This document shows positions 16,175-16,646 of a DNA stretch of 16,646 nucleotides, in pieces; the first letter of the stretch is position 1, and each line of letters begins with the position of its first letter. Under the pieces are notes generated by a model. It saw nothing but the letters and a program-made list of their open reading frames with translations. It was not told the origin of the DNA and made no database searches. Source of the DNA: JBBCJT01 sp037190665 (lineage in GTDB: Bacteria > Pseudomonadota > Alphaproteobacteria > Acetobacterales > Acetobacteraceae); contig JBBCJT010000210.1 of NCBI GenBank assembly GCA_037190665.1, positions 1 to 16,646 of the forward strand, written 5' to 3'. Position numbers and translations under genes: made by a program.

Positions 16175-16200
16175 GTCCCGGGCGCGTGGCGCGCCGGGAC
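16175..16200 (+). terminator. Hairpin between the DUF1028 and PepSY genes
   Basis: GTCCCGGGCGCG (16175-16186) pairs with CGCGCCGGGAC (16190-16200): 11 bp with a one-base bulge and the loop TGG. It lies 26 bp beyond the DUF1028 stop and 30 bp before the next start. No T-run follows, so it may be a weak terminator or message-stabilising structure. Confidence 0.4.
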
Positions 16201-16230
16201 CGCGACCCCCGTCATATGGAGATCCCCCTC

Positions 16231-16494
16231 ATGATCCGTCTGCTCCCCTGTGTCCTGCTGCTTCCCCTGCTGTCGCCGCTGCCCGCCGCCGCCGGCGATG
16301 GCTCCTGCCGCACCGAGCCGATCGCGGTGGAGCAGGCGCTCCAGATCGCCCGCGGTGCCGGCATGGCGCAGGTGCGGGAGGTCGAATGCGATGACGGGAA
16401 GTGGGAGATCGAGGGATGGCACGCCGACGGGCGGAAGATGGAGATCGACGTCTCCGCCCGGGACGGCCGCATCCTGGACATCGACTACGACTGA
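16231..16494 (+). CDS. Small secreted PepSY-domain protein
   Basis: An 87-residue protein. Residues 1-21 form a Sec signal peptide (MIRLLPCVLLLPLLSPLPAAA, cleaved before GDGS). The mature 66 residues look like a single PepSY-like domain: a helix (VEQALQIARGAGMAQVREVECDDG) followed by strands KWEIEGWHADGRKMEIDVS and RDGRILDIDYD. PepSY domains inhibit proteases or bind ligands outside the cytoplasm; which applies here is unknown. The ATG at 16231 is chosen because GGAG lies 9 nt before it and the signal peptide starts there; an ATG at 16216 and a GTG at 16186 in the same frame would put charged residues before the signal. Downstream is a REP-like element. Confidence 0.85.
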   Translation: MIRLLPCVLLLPLLSPLPAAAGDGSCRTEPIAVEQALQIARGAGMAQVREVECDDGKWEIEGWHADGRKMEIDVSARDGRILDIDYD

Positions 16495-16525
16495 TACCGG
16501 TACGGGCGGTGTCGCGCCCCCTTCT

Positions 16526-16550
16526 CCCTCTCCCGCGGGGCGGGAGAGGG
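16526..16550. repeat. REP-like palindromic element, copy 3
   Basis: CCCTCTCCCGC (16526-16536) and GCGGGAGAGGG (16540-16550) form an 11-bp perfect stem with loop GGG, 31 bp after the PepSY gene stop. GGGTGAGGGCG just to the right is the reverse complement of the type of sequence left of copy 1 (GCCCTCACCC), so the two copies point in opposite directions. The rest of the window end (16551-16646) is GC-rich with a possible decayed second copy (GGGGCGGGGGAGGGG) and no gene seen. Confidence 0.8.
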
Positions 16551-16646
16551 TCGGGGTGAGGGCGCCGCCGCCGGCCCCACCGCGAGGTTTCGCCTCCGCG
16601 CAGCCCCCACCACCAGTCCCGCTACCGCGGGGCGGGGGAGGGGACG

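Overview
This is a very GC-rich (about 70% by eye), gene-dense stretch of a bacterial chromosome. The genes suggest an alphaproteobacterium, probably Rhodospirillales/Acetobacteraceae (Roseomonas-like). The signs are a large (~1,600-aa class) NAD-glutamate dehydrogenase, an alphaproteobacterial IlvE beside a marR-ompR-envZ cluster, a UMF1-type MFS transporter, a DUF1028 protein, and dispersed palindromes of the CCCTCTCCCGC-NGG-GCGGGAGAGGG type. The taxonomy is inferred from gene content only. I saw no rRNA, tRNA, CRISPR array, transposase, integrase or phage gene. No gene-free stretch exceeds 300 bp.

Left part (1-5125, + strand): the 3' four-fifths or so of an NAD-specific glutamate dehydrogenase gene that enters from outside the window, then a UMF1/Atg22-like MFS transporter. 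The MFS gene converges on a minus-strand peptide-type ABC substrate-binding protein. The 118-bp gap between them holds a REP-like hairpin and a 26-bp perfect palindrome, a likely two-way terminator.

Middle (5244-10491): on the minus strand, in transcription order, come a MarR-family regulator, an OmpR-type response regulator, an EnvZ-type sensor kinase (1-bp gap, then a 4-bp GTGA overlap), and after 116 bp a solute-binding protein with no permease or ATPase gene nearby. The branched-chain aminotransferase gene ilvE is divergent from marR across 92 bp, which contain a 15-bp imperfect palindrome overlapping a TTGAC box. This looks like a regulated divergent control region.

Right part (10538-16494): a previously hidden 51-codon, single-membrane-span small gene converges on ilvE. 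Next is a complete CUT1-type sugar/polyol ABC importer operon on the minus strand (ATPase, Tat-signal substrate-binding protein, two permeases). Strong hairpins lie just before and just after the binding-protein gene and probably set unequal subunit expression. Divergent from the importer is a DUF1028 protein, followed by a small secreted PepSY-type protein and another REP-like element.

Overall this is mainly core metabolism, transport and signalling. The less ordinary items are the small membrane-protein gene, the marR-ompR-envZ-orphan binding protein arrangement, the hairpins bracketing the binding-protein cistron, and the REP-like family placed at 3' ends of transcription units.
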